From contig NZ_JAATNG010000002.1 of assembly GCF_013184805.1 (NCBI RefSeq), positions 434,001-498,000 of the forward strand: a stretch of DNA of 64,000 bases, in the 5' to 3' direction. The DNA comes from Pseudoruegeria sp. HB172150 (GTDB taxonomy: Bacteria > Pseudomonadota > Alphaproteobacteria > Rhodobacterales > Rhodobacteraceae). Shown piece by piece: positions 18,008 through 26,850 of this stretch; the first letter of the stretch is position 1; each line of letters opens with the position of its first letter. The notes under the pieces were generated by a model. It was given only the letters and a program-made list of their open reading frames with translations. It was not told the origin of the DNA and ran no database searches. The position numbers and the translations under genes are program-made.

Positions 18008-18988
18008 CTATGCCGGTTGATAGGGCGCAAGCGCCGCGGCCAGATCCAGCAGCGGCGCGGCGGCGCCAAGGCGGGACAGAACGTGCGCCTGTTTCAGGTA
18101 GTGGTGGGCGTCGGCTTCGGCGGAGAAGCCGATGCCGCCGTGGATCTGGATGCAGGTGCGTGCGTTGAATAGCGCCACGCGCGGCGCCAGGCGACGAAGC
18201 GCGGCAATCTGGAAAGCTGCATCGGCGCGGCCGTCGCGCGCGGCAATAGCGGCCATGTCGAGCTGGGTCGATAGCATCTCCGCCTGGATCGCCATGTCGG
18301 CCGCCTGGTGCTTGATCGCCTGGAACGCACCGATGGGTTTTCCGAACTGGCGGCGCACCTGGGCGTAGTCGACGGCGAGATCCAGTGTTGCCTCGGCTAT
18401 TCCGAGGAGCTGAGCGGATACAAGCAGGTCGGCGATTTCGAGGAGTGGGCCGCCGTTGCTGGCGGCAACTGTTTTGCCTGCGCCGAGAGCGAGGCGGCGT
18501 GTGGTGACGCTGCCATGGCCAAGGCCTTCGACCACCGTTGTATGTGTGTCGGCGAGATCGAGGATCGACAGGTGCCGGTCGCCGAAGAGCAGGGCGTAGC
18601 GGCAGCCTTCGGACGCGATCAGCAAAGTGCCTTCTGCGGCGGGGATCGCCGCGCAAACGGTTTCGGTACCATCAGCGAAAGCACTGGCCAGATCCGCCGC
18701 ACCTTGTCCGGCCGCGACACGGGCGGCGATTGGCGCCGCCAGCGCCCTGACCGAAACGACATGGCGACCGAGGAGAACGTGGAGCAGCGCCTCTTCGACG
18801 AGGGTGAAACCGGTGCCGCCCTGGTCCTCAGGCAATGCAAGGTTGAAGCCGCCGAATTCGGCGATGGCCGTGACTGTGTCGTCCTGCGAATCCCGCAGGC
18901 GCGACACAGGGTGGCCCTGACTTAGCATTGCGGCGGCGGCATCGAGGATCTGGCGCTGGTCTTCACTGAGATTCAGGTCACAGGTCAT
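18008..18988 (-). CDS. Acyl-CoA dehydrogenase, short (second) subunit
   Basis: 326 residues of the acyl-CoA dehydrogenase fold, shorter than the usual 380. The N-terminal LNLSEDQRQILDAA and C-terminal IQIHGGIGFSAEADAHHYLKQ segments are clear, but the C-terminal GT-EIQR segment found in active homotetramers is missing. It follows the longer dehydrogenase gene by 3 bp. Such long/short pairs are known as heterotetramers (for example the ChsE1-ChsE2 type in steroid degradation) sharing an FAD site. The same arrangement is repeated at 21027-23107. Confidence 0.86.
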   Translation of the reverse strand: MTCDLNLSEDQRQILDAAAAMLSQGHPVSRLRDSQDDTVTAIAEFGGFNLALPEDQGGTGFTLVEEALLHVLLGRHVVSVRALAAPIAARVAAGQGAADLASAFADGTETVCAAIPAAEGTLLIASEGCRYALLFGDRHLSILDLADTHTTVVEGLGHGSVTTRRLALGAGKTVAASNGGPLLEIADLLVSAQLLGIAEATLDLAVDYAQVRRQFGKPIGAFQAIKHQAADMAIQAEMLSTQLDMAAIAARDGRADAAFQIAALRRLAPRVALFNARTCIQIHGGIGFSAEADAHHYLKQAHVLSRLGAAAPLLDLAAALAPYQPA

Positions 18989-18991
18989 CGG

Positions 18992-20113
18992 CTACTCCCG
19001 CGGCAGGCCGAGAATGCGCTCGGCGATGATGTTGCGCTGGATCTCGGCGGTGCCGCCGGCGATGGTTTCGGAATAGGCCTCCAGATAGTCGTGCGTCAGC
19101 GCTGTGTCGGTCAGCGCCTCCGGCCCGAGCACGTCCATCGATGCCTGCGCGATCCGTTGCGCCAGTTCGGCGAAGTAGAGGCGCATCAGCGAGCCTTCGG
19201 ACGGGTTTGCGGGTTCGCGGAAGATCGTGCGGTAGGTCATTGCGCGGAGCGCCGCACCTTCCGCCCGCAGGTCGGCGAGGCGTTCGGCCATAGCGCTGCC
19301 GGGAGTGGGTTCGGCGCGGGCGATCAGGTCCTCGATGCGGATGGAGAGGGCGAGCTGGACGCCCATCGCCGCGGTCTTGCGCTCGAAGCCAAGCGTTGTC
19401 ATGGCGGTGCGCCAGCCGTCGTGGAGTCCACCGACGACATTAGAAAGAGGGATGCGGACGTCGTCATAGAAAACTTCGGCGAAATGGGTGACTCCAGCCA
19501 TGTTGCGGATTGGCCGGACGGTGATGCCAGGGCTTTCCATATCGCAGATCACCCAGCTCAACCCGCGGTGGCGCTTCTGCTCGGGGTCGGTTCGGATCAG
19601 CAGTTCCTGATAATCTGCGATGTCGGCAAAGCTAGTCCAGATTTTCTGACCGTTCACGACGATCTCGTCACCCTCCACGCGACCCGTGGTCGACAGCGAG
19701 GCGAGGTCGGAGCCGGCACCGGGTTCCGAGAAGCCCTGGCACCAGACCGATTTGCCCTCGAGGATGCGGGGCAGGTGGAACGTCTTCTGTTCGTCGGTGC
19801 CGAGGGCGATCAGGGTAGGGCCGGCGTGGTTCACCGAAACGAAGGTGCAGTCGAGGACCGAGGGCGCACGGGCGCGGACATATTCCTCGTACCAGAGGAT
19901 CAGTTTCGACGGCGCCAGGCTCTGGCCGCCGTACTCTCTTGGCCAGCCGATACCGGACCAGCCGCCCGCGTGGCATTTCGCGAGCCAGGACAACGCATAG
20001 TCACGCGCCGGCTGGCCGTCGTAAGGCGGCGTGTCTGTTGGTGCATTGGCGGCGAGCCAGTCGCGGGCGGCCTGGCGAAAGCGTTCGTCGTCTTCTGAGA
20101 ATTCTAGCTGCAT
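18992..20113 (-). CDS. Acyl-CoA dehydrogenase, long (first) subunit
   Basis: 373 residues, FAD-dependent. WCQGFSEPGAGSDLASL and IWTSFADIADYQELLIRT mark the flavin and substrate regions. The C-terminus reads AGGTAEIQRNIIAER (from 352), so the Glu of the YEGT motif of medium-chain dehydrogenases is Gly here, as in the FadE AGGT subgroup. The start ATG 20113 has GAGAGGGA upstream. It introduces the 2,3-double bond in an acyl-CoA, probably as a heteromer with the next gene product. Confidence 0.9.
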   Translation of the reverse strand: MQLEFSEDDERFRQAARDWLAANAPTDTPPYDGQPARDYALSWLAKCHAGGWSGIGWPREYGGQSLAPSKLILWYEEYVRARAPSVLDCTFVSVNHAGPTLIALGTDEQKTFHLPRILEGKSVWCQGFSEPGAGSDLASLSTTGRVEGDEIVVNGQKIWTSFADIADYQELLIRTDPEQKRHRGLSWVICDMESPGITVRPIRNMAGVTHFAEVFYDDVRIPLSNVVGGLHDGWRTAMTTLGFERKTAAMGVQLALSIRIEDLIARAEPTPGSAMAERLADLRAEGAALRAMTYRTIFREPANPSEGSLMRLYFAELAQRIAQASMDVLGPEALTDTALTHDYLEAYSETIAGGTAEIQRNIIAERILGLPRE

Positions 20114-20120
20114 GTCCCTC

Positions 20121-20819
20121 TCATGACATCCATCCCCCGGCCACGTCGACAACGGCGCCGGTCATGTAACTAGAGGCGTCGCTGGCGAGGAAGGCGACGA
20201 CGCTTGCGATTTCCTCTGGTTCGCCCCAGCGATCCATAGGCACATTGTACATCTGCCGCTCCATCTGTACCGGGTCCACACCTTCGGCCATCGGGGTGCG
20301 TATGGTGCCGGGTGCGATGGCGTTCACGCGGATACCGTACGGTGCCAGAGTCTTGGCAAGGCTCTTGGTAAGGCCGATCAGCCCGGCCTTGGAGGCGCCG
20401 TAGGGCACCATCGGGCTGCCGAGCTTGCCATTGATCGACGCGATGTTGACGATGGCGCCTTGCCCTACCTTCGCCATTCGGCGTGCGACACGCTGGGAGA
20501 GAAGGAACGGCGCGCGCAGGTTGACCGCGAGTACGCGGTCGAAGTCGTCGAGCGACAGGTCGAATATTGCCTTTCGTTCGTAAAGGCCGGCGCAGTTGAC
20601 CAGGCAGCCGACGGGTTCGTCTCTGTCGAATTGCGGCAGGAGCTCGGCCACGGCGCCGAGGTCTGACAGATCGCAGGGAAGGAATCGGTCGGGCCCGTCG
20701 GAACCAGCAGAGGTATCGGGGTGGTCTATGCCAATCACATGGTCGCCCGCGGCCTTTAGCGTGGCGCAGATCGACCTGCCCATTCCGCCATGACAGCCGG
20801 TGACCACCGAAACGCGCAT
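20121..20819 (-). CDS. SDR family NAD(P)-dependent oxidoreductase
   Basis: 232 residues with TGCHGGMG as cofactor motif, NCAG, and the active-site YGASK. This is a short, FabG-like dehydrogenase. ATG 20819 is chosen because GGAGGAG lies directly upstream (20822-20828) and longer readings cross the promoter. It opens the minus-strand operon SDR-dehydrogenase-dehydrogenase-SDR-crotonase. Regulon box 5 sits 20 bp before the start. Confidence 0.88.
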   Translation of the reverse strand: MRVSVVTGCHGGMGRSICATLKAAGDHVIGIDHPDTSAGSDGPDRFLPCDLSDLGAVAELLPQFDRDEPVGCLVNCAGLYERKAIFDLSLDDFDRVLAVNLRAPFLLSQRVARRMAKVGQGAIVNIASINGKLGSPMVPYGASKAGLIGLTKSLAKTLAPYGIRVNAIAPGTIRTPMAEGVDPVQMERQMYNVPMDRWGEPEEIASVVAFLASDASSYMTGAVVDVAGGWMS

Positions 20820-20838
20820 GTTCTCCTCCACAGAAAGT

Positions 20839-20854
20839 GTCCCAATATATGGAC
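20839..20854. promoter_or_regulatory. Regulon box 5
   Basis: GTCCCAATATATGGAC is the most symmetric copy: GTCC and GGAC arms with 8 bases between. It lies 20 bp upstream of the SDR start at 20819, where it would cover the transcription start region. Confidence 0.55.
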
Positions 20855-20998
20855 GAATCTTTCCTGCTCGCCTTGATGTCGGGACCCGCTTGGAGCGTAG
20901 GCTTTGGTTTGCAAATGTACAATGGTGAATTTTACATCGAAAGCTTGACAAAAAATGCCGCTATCGGCAGCTTTGCTGCAGGAGTCGTTGTATATAGA

Positions 20999-21015
20999 AT
21001 CCCGAATAATGGGAC
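20999..21015. promoter_or_regulatory. Regulon box 6
   Basis: ATCCCGAATAATGGGAC, with TCCC/GGGA arms, ends 11 bp before the dehydrogenase ATG at 21027. Boxes 5 and 6 flank the divergent promoter almost symmetrically, each close to the start codon it probably controls. A TTGACA at 20945-20950 and TATATA at 20991-20996 are nearby. Confidence 0.5.
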
Positions 21016-21026
21016 AAATGGGGAGG

Positions 21027-22187
21027 ATGGGATTGGATTTCGACTGGACCGACGAGGAGCGCGCCTATCGTGCGCGCATCCGGGACTTCCTACGCAGGGA
21101 GCTTCCACCGGAATGGGGCGACATCGCGCGTCACGGTCCCGGGTCGAAGGAACAGACCGACTTCAGCCGCACCTTCTGTCCGAAGCTTGCAGAAGCGGGC
21201 TTGCTGGTGCCGCACTGGCCGGCGGAATGGGGCGGCGCGGACCGGCCGACATGGGAACACTTCATCCTCGGCGAGGAGATGTGGGCCTCAGGGGAGCCGC
21301 GCGGCGCCCAATACATGAACGTTAACTGGATTGGGCCGACGCTTATGCGTTACGGCTCGGACGAACAGAAACAGCGATACATCCCGCCGATGGCGAAGGG
21401 TCAAGCGATCTGGTGCCAGGGGTTTTCCGAGCCGAATGCCGGATCTGACCTGGCTGCGCTGCGCACTCGCGCGGTCCGCGACGGCGACGACTATGTGATC
21501 AACGGAACGAAGATCTGGACCTCCTATGCCGGGCTGGCCGAGACCTGTTTCCTGCTGGCCCGTACCGGTGGCGCCGATACGGGCAAGGCCGGCATCGCGA
21601 TCTTCCTCGTACCAATGGATACGCCCGGGGTCGAGGTGCGGGCGATTCCCAGCCTGATCGGACACGGCGACATTCATGAATGTTTCTTCACCGATGTACG
21701 CGTGCCTGCCAGTTCTCGACTTGGCGCTGAAGGCGAAGCGTGGTCGATCATCCGGTATTCTCTGGCGAACGAAAGGGTGGGCATTCCCCGCTATGAGCTG
21801 TCGGCGAGGGTGCTGGAGGAAATGGTCGAGGATCTGAAGCAGCAGGGCCGTTTCGACGATCCTGCGATCCAGATCCGCGCTGGAGAGGCGGCAGCTGCCT
21901 GCGAGGCGGCGCGGCTACTGACCTACCGGGTTGTGGACCAGAAGGCGCGCGGCGGTGCACCCGGGCCGGAGGCGAATGTCGCCCGGTTCGCGGTTGTGAC
22001 GGCTGACAATTCGGTGACGGACTTCGGGTTGGATTTCCTGCCCGATTTTTTCTCGGGCCTGAACCGCCCAGGCTATCTTGCCCACCATGAACGAGCCATC
22101 GTTGCAGGCATTGCGGCTGGCGCGGCGGAAATCCAGCTGAACCTGATTGCCCACCGCTTCCTCGATCTCCCGAAGGTGGCGTCCTGA
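21027..22187 (+). CDS. Acyl-CoA dehydrogenase, long (first) subunit of second pair
   Basis: 386 residues. WCQGFSEPNAGSDLAALRT and KIWTSYAGLAETCFLLART mark the flavin/substrate core. The C-terminal segment is AAGAAEIQLNLIAHR (from about 363), so the YEGT Glu is Ala. The start is uncertain: ATG 21027 directly abuts GGGAGG (21021-21026), whereas TTG 21033 would have ideal 6-base spacing. The stop overlaps the next start. It leads a 12-gene operon that continues to 31881. Confidence 0.88.
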   Translation: MGLDFDWTDEERAYRARIRDFLRRELPPEWGDIARHGPGSKEQTDFSRTFCPKLAEAGLLVPHWPAEWGGADRPTWEHFILGEEMWASGEPRGAQYMNVNWIGPTLMRYGSDEQKQRYIPPMAKGQAIWCQGFSEPNAGSDLAALRTRAVRDGDDYVINGTKIWTSYAGLAETCFLLARTGGADTGKAGIAIFLVPMDTPGVEVRAIPSLIGHGDIHECFFTDVRVPASSRLGAEGEAWSIIRYSLANERVGIPRYELSARVLEEMVEDLKQQGRFDDPAIQIRAGEAAAACEAARLLTYRVVDQKARGGAPGPEANVARFAVVTADNSVTDFGLDFLPDFFSGLNRPGYLAHHERAIVAGIAAGAAEIQLNLIAHRFLDLPKVAS

Positions 22188-23107
22188 TGTATTTCGAGCC
22201 GAACGAAGATCAGGCGACGTTTCTGTCCGTCCTCGATCAGATTGCGTCGGGAGACGGTTCCGGTTGGAAGGTGCCGGCCGACTGGTCCCGGTTTCACTGG
22301 GCTGACGAGCTTGACCGGACGCTGGAAGACAACGGTTTCTACGATTGCGCAATTGAGGAGACGCTTGGTCCGGTGACGGCTGCCGCGATGATCCATCGGC
22401 TGGCGCGGCTTTCGGTCACGATGGAGTTCGCCGCCTCGGCGATGCTGCGCCCGTTTCTGCCGCCGGACCTGCCACGCCCAATTGCTGTAATTGATGGTGA
22501 TCCGGCGGCGGCCATCCGCTACCTGCCGGTGGCGCGGTCTGTGCTTTCCATCGGCGAGTATGAGGTGCGCGCAGCGATGCTCGACGACGGCGATGTGCAG
22601 CCGGTGGAGAGCCTGTTCGCCTATCCGATGGGCGTCTTCTCGGCCACTATCGGCCGGTGGCAGAGAATTGATGTCGATCCGCGTCGGGTACGGGAAAGCT
22701 GGCGCGTCGCCGTGGCGGCAGAGCTTGGCGGTACGCTTCTGGGCGGACGCGACGCAGTGCTGGCACATTTGCGCGAACGGCGGCAGTTCGGGCAGGCGCT
22801 TGGGAGTTTCCAGGGGTTGCAGCACCGGCTTGCTGCCTCTGCCACAAAGATCGAGGCGGCCTACTGGCTGACCCTGAAGGCAGCACAGGGCCTTGAGGCA
22901 GCGGATTCGGCGGTGGCGCTGGGCTATGTCCAGAATGCCGCGACCACTGTGGTCTACGATCTGCACCAGTTCATGGGCGCTATGGGGCTGACACTGGAGC
23001 ATCCGCTGCACCGCTGGACCTACCGCGCGCGCTTGCTGAAATCGGCACTTGGCGGGGCGGGTGAGAACCTGAAACTGGCGGCCAGCCGTAAATGGAGGGC
23101 CGCATGA
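22187..23107 (+). CDS. Acyl-CoA dehydrogenase, short (second) subunit of second pair
   Basis: 306 residues, distinctly shorter than a full acyl-CoA dehydrogenase and of low similarity in its N-terminal half. The C-terminal FMGAMGLTLEHPLHRWTYRARLLK segment identifies the fold. It overlaps the preceding dehydrogenase gene (stop and start share the A at 22187). It probably forms a heteromer with the product of 21027 and is unlikely to work alone. Confidence 0.82.
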   Translation: MYFEPNEDQATFLSVLDQIASGDGSGWKVPADWSRFHWADELDRTLEDNGFYDCAIEETLGPVTAAAMIHRLARLSVTMEFAASAMLRPFLPPDLPRPIAVIDGDPAAAIRYLPVARSVLSIGEYEVRAAMLDDGDVQPVESLFAYPMGVFSATIGRWQRIDVDPRRVRESWRVAVAAELGGTLLGGRDAVLAHLRERRQFGQALGSFQGLQHRLAASATKIEAAYWLTLKAAQGLEAADSAVALGYVQNAATTVVYDLHQFMGAMGLTLEHPLHRWTYRARLLKSALGGAGENLKLAASRKWRAA

Positions 23108-23895
23108 CAGATTTGCCGTCATTCGAGATGCTGAAGCTTACCCGCAAGGGACGGCGGCTCGACATCATGCTGAACCGGCCGGAGGTGCTGAACGCTTTTG
23201 GCAAGGTGATGCATATCGAGATCATCGACGCGCTTAGGTTCGCCTCTGCCGATGAGGGTTCCGATGTGATCGTGCTGACAGGCGCAGGGAAAGCTTTCTC
23301 GGCCGGTGGGGATCTGGTGCGGATGGAGGAATTTCAGGTCGACCCGACCGAATTCGACCGCGAGGCGGAGGATGCCAAGCGTATCATCTTCACCCTGCTC
23401 GATATCGAGAAGCCGGTGGTCGCGCGGGTGAACGGCGCTGCCGTCGGGCTCGGCGCGACCGTGGCGCTGTTCTGTGACGTGATCTTTGCCGCCGAACGGG
23501 CCAAGATCGGCGATCCGCACGTGAAGGTCGGCCTTGTCGCCGGTGATGGCGGGGCCGCGATCTGGCCACAGCTGATCGGCTTCGCCCGGGCGAAGGAATA
23601 CCTTCTGACAGGAAGGCTGCTGACAGCCGCCGAAGCGGTGGAGATCGGGCTGATCAACCACGCGGTTCCGGCAGAGGAGCTGGACGCGCGGGTCGATGCT
23701 TTTTGCGAGGAGCTTATCGGCGGCGCGGCACAGGCGATCCGCTGGACGAAGGTCGTCGTCAATCTCGAACTGAAGCGCATCGCGCATGCGCTGATGGATC
23801 CGGGCATCGCATATGAATCTCTGGCCGTACGGACAGAGGATCACCGCAAGGCGGTGCAGAAGATGAAGGAAGAGATCGCGAAGAAGAAGGAATAG
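23104..23895 (+). CDS. Enoyl-CoA hydratase/isomerase family protein
   Basis: 263 residues with the crotonase segments FSAGGDLVRME and NGAAVGLGATVALFCD. At the first catalytic position GDPHVKVG lacks Glu, and an Asp appears in AGDGGAAIWPQ, a combination of isomerase or decarboxylase-like family members. It overlaps the dehydrogenase stop as ATGA. The Lys/Glu-rich C-terminus (MKEEIAKKKE) is unusual. Exact reaction open. Confidence 0.84.
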   Translation: MTDLPSFEMLKLTRKGRRLDIMLNRPEVLNAFGKVMHIEIIDALRFASADEGSDVIVLTGAGKAFSAGGDLVRMEEFQVDPTEFDREAEDAKRIIFTLLDIEKPVVARVNGAAVGLGATVALFCDVIFAAERAKIGDPHVKVGLVAGDGGAAIWPQLIGFARAKEYLLTGRLLTAAEAVEIGLINHAVPAEELDARVDAFCEELIGGAAQAIRWTKVVVNLELKRIAHALMDPGIAYESLAVRTEDHRKAVQKMKEEIAKKKE

Positions 23896-23928
23896 GTCCG
23901 CGACGGGCCGACGATCAGGGAGGAAAAC

Positions 23929-25179
23929 ATGAAGACCAACAGACGCCAATTCATCGGCGGCGCGCTCGGCGCCACCGCACTTTCCGGACTGGCTAGCCCG
24001 ATGCTGGGTCAGAACGCCCCGATCCGGATCGGCTGTATTACCACGCTATCCGGTGGCTACAGCCTCTTCGGCGAGGCGCAGGCACTGGGCATGCAGATGG
24101 CCATCGACGAGATCAACGCGAATGGTGGCGTCGGCGGCAGCCAGCTTGAGCTGGTGGTGCGCAACGACGACATCAAGCCGGACGTCGCGCTTGCCGCGGC
24201 GCGGGAGTTGCAGGGAGAAGGCGTGCACATCTACGCGGGCGTTCTTGCCTCCGGCGTGGCGCTGGCGCTGAGCGGGGTGATGGAGGAATTGGACAGTGTC
24301 TTCCTCAACGCCGCCTCGCATGGAAACAACCTGACCCACGAGGACTTCAACAAGAACTACTTCCGCGTCACCGATTACTCGGCGATGCGCATCTGGGCTG
24401 CCGCCAACCTGATGGCGGACCGCTATCCGGACAACACAAAGTGGGGCGCAATCCTGCCGGACGCAGAGATCGGACGCTCGACGCTCGAGGTGTTCTCGGC
24501 CCGGCTGCCGCAGGAGCATCAGACGCTCAACGGGCACGGCGCCACGATCGATGAGCCGGTCTGGACCAAGTTCGGTTCCACAGACTTCCGCGCACCTATC
24601 GCGCGGCTGATGAGCCAGGATATCGACGGCCTGTTCGTGGGCCTGGGCGGGGCCGACGAGGTGACCTTCCTGCAGCAGGCAGGGCAGCTTGGGCTGACGA
24701 ACAAGGTCGGCGCCATCATCACTTCCGGCAGCGAGTTCCTGACGCCCATCGCCCTGAAACAGCGCACGCCCCCGAACTACTGGAGCGGCTTCCACTGGTA
24801 TTATGGCGCCTACTACGGTGAGAACCCGGTCGCTACCAAGGTGGTCGATACCTATCGCGCCGCCGGGCACGGTCAGCATCCCGACGGCTTTGTGGGCATG
24901 GGTCACACCGCGATCCAGGCTATTGCGGCGGGTCTGGAGATATCCGGCAGTACCATGGCCGGCGACCTCGTTCCTGCGCTCGAAGGGGTGACCTTCGAGA
25001 CGGTGAAGGGGCCAGTCGAGCTACGGGCCGAGGATCACCAGGCCCTTTGCGACGTCAATTACGCGTTGATTGCCGGAGCTGAGAACGAGGACGGCTGGGA
25101 AGTTCTGGAAGCCGCCAAGGTCGATGGCCGCCCGTTGGCGGGGGAGCCTTCTCCCGGTGAGGAAATGAGCTTCGGCTGA
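23929..25179 (+). CDS. Liv-type ABC transporter substrate-binding protein (second system, Tat signal)
   Basis: 416 residues, type-I periplasmic binding protein (APIRIGCITTLSGGYSLFGEAQALG). The N-terminus NRRQFIGG followed by an Ala/Gly/Leu-rich stretch is a twin-arginine signal, so it is probably exported folded through Tat, unlike the Sec-type protein at 5005. GGGAGG precedes the ATG. It is followed by a strong hairpin at 25191-25218 and then by the ligase and permease genes, so this importer and its CoA ligase form one unit. Confidence 0.92.
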   Translation: MKTNRRQFIGGALGATALSGLASPMLGQNAPIRIGCITTLSGGYSLFGEAQALGMQMAIDEINANGGVGGSQLELVVRNDDIKPDVALAAARELQGEGVHIYAGVLASGVALALSGVMEELDSVFLNAASHGNNLTHEDFNKNYFRVTDYSAMRIWAAANLMADRYPDNTKWGAILPDAEIGRSTLEVFSARLPQEHQTLNGHGATIDEPVWTKFGSTDFRAPIARLMSQDIDGLFVGLGGADEVTFLQQAGQLGLTNKVGAIITSGSEFLTPIALKQRTPPNYWSGFHWYYGAYYGENPVATKVVDTYRAAGHGQHPDGFVGMGHTAIQAIAAGLEISGSTMAGDLVPALEGVTFETVKGPVELRAEDHQALCDVNYALIAGAENEDGWEVLEAAKVDGRPLAGEPSPGEEMSFG

Positions 25180-25190
25180 TGTGAACTGAA

Positions 25191-25218
25191 CCACCCGCCG
25201 GCCGGAACTGGCGGGTGG
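25191..25218 (+). terminator. Intercistronic hairpin after the binding-protein gene
   Basis: CCACCCGCC (25191-25199) pairs perfectly with GGCGGGTGG (25210-25218) around a 10-base loop. There is no U-run and the operon continues, so it more likely protects the upstream mRNA or attenuates transcription than ends it. Confidence 0.6.
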
Positions 25219-25251
25219 CGGACTGTCGCCGTGGCGGCAACGGGAAGCGAA

Positions 25252-26850
25252 ATGACACGACTGGATGACAGGCTGGCGGCGCTGAGGGCCGCGGGGCGGG
25301 CGGGACAGGCGCGCGGCCAGGGGCTTGGCGCCATCGCACTGCGGCGGACAGCGGAAGCGCCGGAGCGTGTGGTCGTGATCGACGGCGACCGTGTCGTTAC
25401 CCGGGGCGAGATGCTGGACATGGCATTGCGTCTTGGCGGCGCGCTACGCGAGCGAGGGCTGCAGCCCGGCGCTGCCATCGCTTTTCAGCTGCCGAATTGG
25501 TGGGAAGCCTGCGTCATCAACCTGGCCGCGGCGCTTTTCGGCTACCGTCTGGCACCGCTGATGCCGATCTACCGCTCAGCGGAACTTGGCATGATCCTGC
25601 CCGCCTGCGAGGTGCAATCGATCTTTGTTCCGGAACGGTTCGGGACCACTGACTATCCGTCCCTTGTCGCCGGTCTCGCGGAACGGCCTGCGCATGTGTT
25701 TACTGTCCGTGGCGCGCCGTCGGATGACGATTTCAAAGCGTTGGTGAGCGGCGCGCCGGCCGATCCAAAACTGCCCGAGGAAGATGATATCAAGATCGTC
25801 TTCTTCACCTCGGGCAGCACCGGCCATCCCAAAGGCGTTCTGCACAGCCATGCGGGCGTCGATACAATGATCCGGACCACCGCGTCGTTCTGGGGCGTTG
25901 GCGATGCGGACACGCTCTATGTGCCATCGCCGATCGGGCATATTGGCGGCTCCATCTATGCCTTCGAGTTTCCGTGGATCACCGGATGCCGCGCGGTTCT
26001 GGCGGAGCGCTGGGATGCGGCGCAGGCTGTGCGGGATATCGACCTGCACAATGCAAGTTTGATGGCCGGCGCGACCCCGTTCTTGGTGAACCTGATCGCT
26101 GCGGCCGAGGCGGCGGGGACAAGCCTCCCCAGTCTCCGCCGCTACATCTGCGGCGGCGCTAACGTGTCGCCGGAACTGGTCCGGCGGGGGCTCGCGGCCT
26201 TTCCGAATGCGGTGGTGTCGCGAGCCTACGGTTCCTCCGAGGTGCCGCTGGTCTGCCCTGGCATCTCTACGCGGGAAGAAGCGATGCAACGGGCCGATAC
26301 CGACGGCGAATGTACTGCGGACCTGAAGTTGATCGGAATGGACGGATCGGATGTGTCCGAGGGTACAGACGGCGAGATCGCCGTGCGCGCGTCGCGCATG
26401 TTCCTGGGCTATCTCGATGCTTGCGACGAGCAGGGAGCTTTCACGCCCGACGGCTATTTCCGGATGGGCGACCTTGGACGACTGATCGGGGGGCGTTTTC
26501 TGGAAATCACCGGACGGATCAAAGACATCATCATCCGTAAGGGCGAGAATATCAGCCCGCTGGAGATAGAGAACGCACTGGCACGGCATCCGGCGGTGCG
26601 GCAGGTGGCGGTAGTCGGCATTCCCGATACCGAACGCGGCGAGATGGTGGTGGCTTTCGTTGTGCCGGCAGCGCGGAAGAGTTTCGAATTCGCCGCCATG
26701 ACCGCGCATCTGACTGCGTTAGGGCTCGCCAGGCAGAAATTTCCGGAGAGGCTGGAGATCGCCGAGGCGCTGCCGCTGACAGCCATCGGCAAGGTGCAAA
26801 AGGCCGAGTTGCGCCAACTGGCGATGGCGCGGGCGGGAGAGACGGCATGA
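25252..26850 (+). CDS. Acyl-CoA synthetase (AMP-binding), probably cyclic or branched acid-CoA ligase
   Basis: 532 residues with FFTSGSTGHPKGVLHSH, RAYGSSEVPL, YFRMGDLG, the hinge GRIKDIIIRKGENISPLEIE and the catalytic Lys in AIGKVQKAEL. The RKGENISPLEIE hinge resembles cyclohexanecarboxylate-CoA-ligase-like enzymes (AliA type). ATG 25252 follows GGGAAGCGA; GTG 25231 is the alternative. It lies between binding protein and permease genes, strongly suggesting that it activates the acid imported by this system. Confidence 0.9.
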   Translation: MTRLDDRLAALRAAGRAGQARGQGLGAIALRRTAEAPERVVVIDGDRVVTRGEMLDMALRLGGALRERGLQPGAAIAFQLPNWWEACVINLAAALFGYRLAPLMPIYRSAELGMILPACEVQSIFVPERFGTTDYPSLVAGLAERPAHVFTVRGAPSDDDFKALVSGAPADPKLPEEDDIKIVFFTSGSTGHPKGVLHSHAGVDTMIRTTASFWGVGDADTLYVPSPIGHIGGSIYAFEFPWITGCRAVLAERWDAAQAVRDIDLHNASLMAGATPFLVNLIAAAEAAGTSLPSLRRYICGGANVSPELVRRGLAAFPNAVVSRAYGSSEVPLVCPGISTREEAMQRADTDGECTADLKLIGMDGSDVSEGTDGEIAVRASRMFLGYLDACDEQGAFTPDGYFRMGDLGRLIGGRFLEITGRIKDIIIRKGENISPLEIENALARHPAVRQVAVVGIPDTERGEMVVAFVVPAARKSFEFAAMTAHLTALGLARQKFPERLEIAEALPLTAIGKVQKAELRQLAMARAGETA

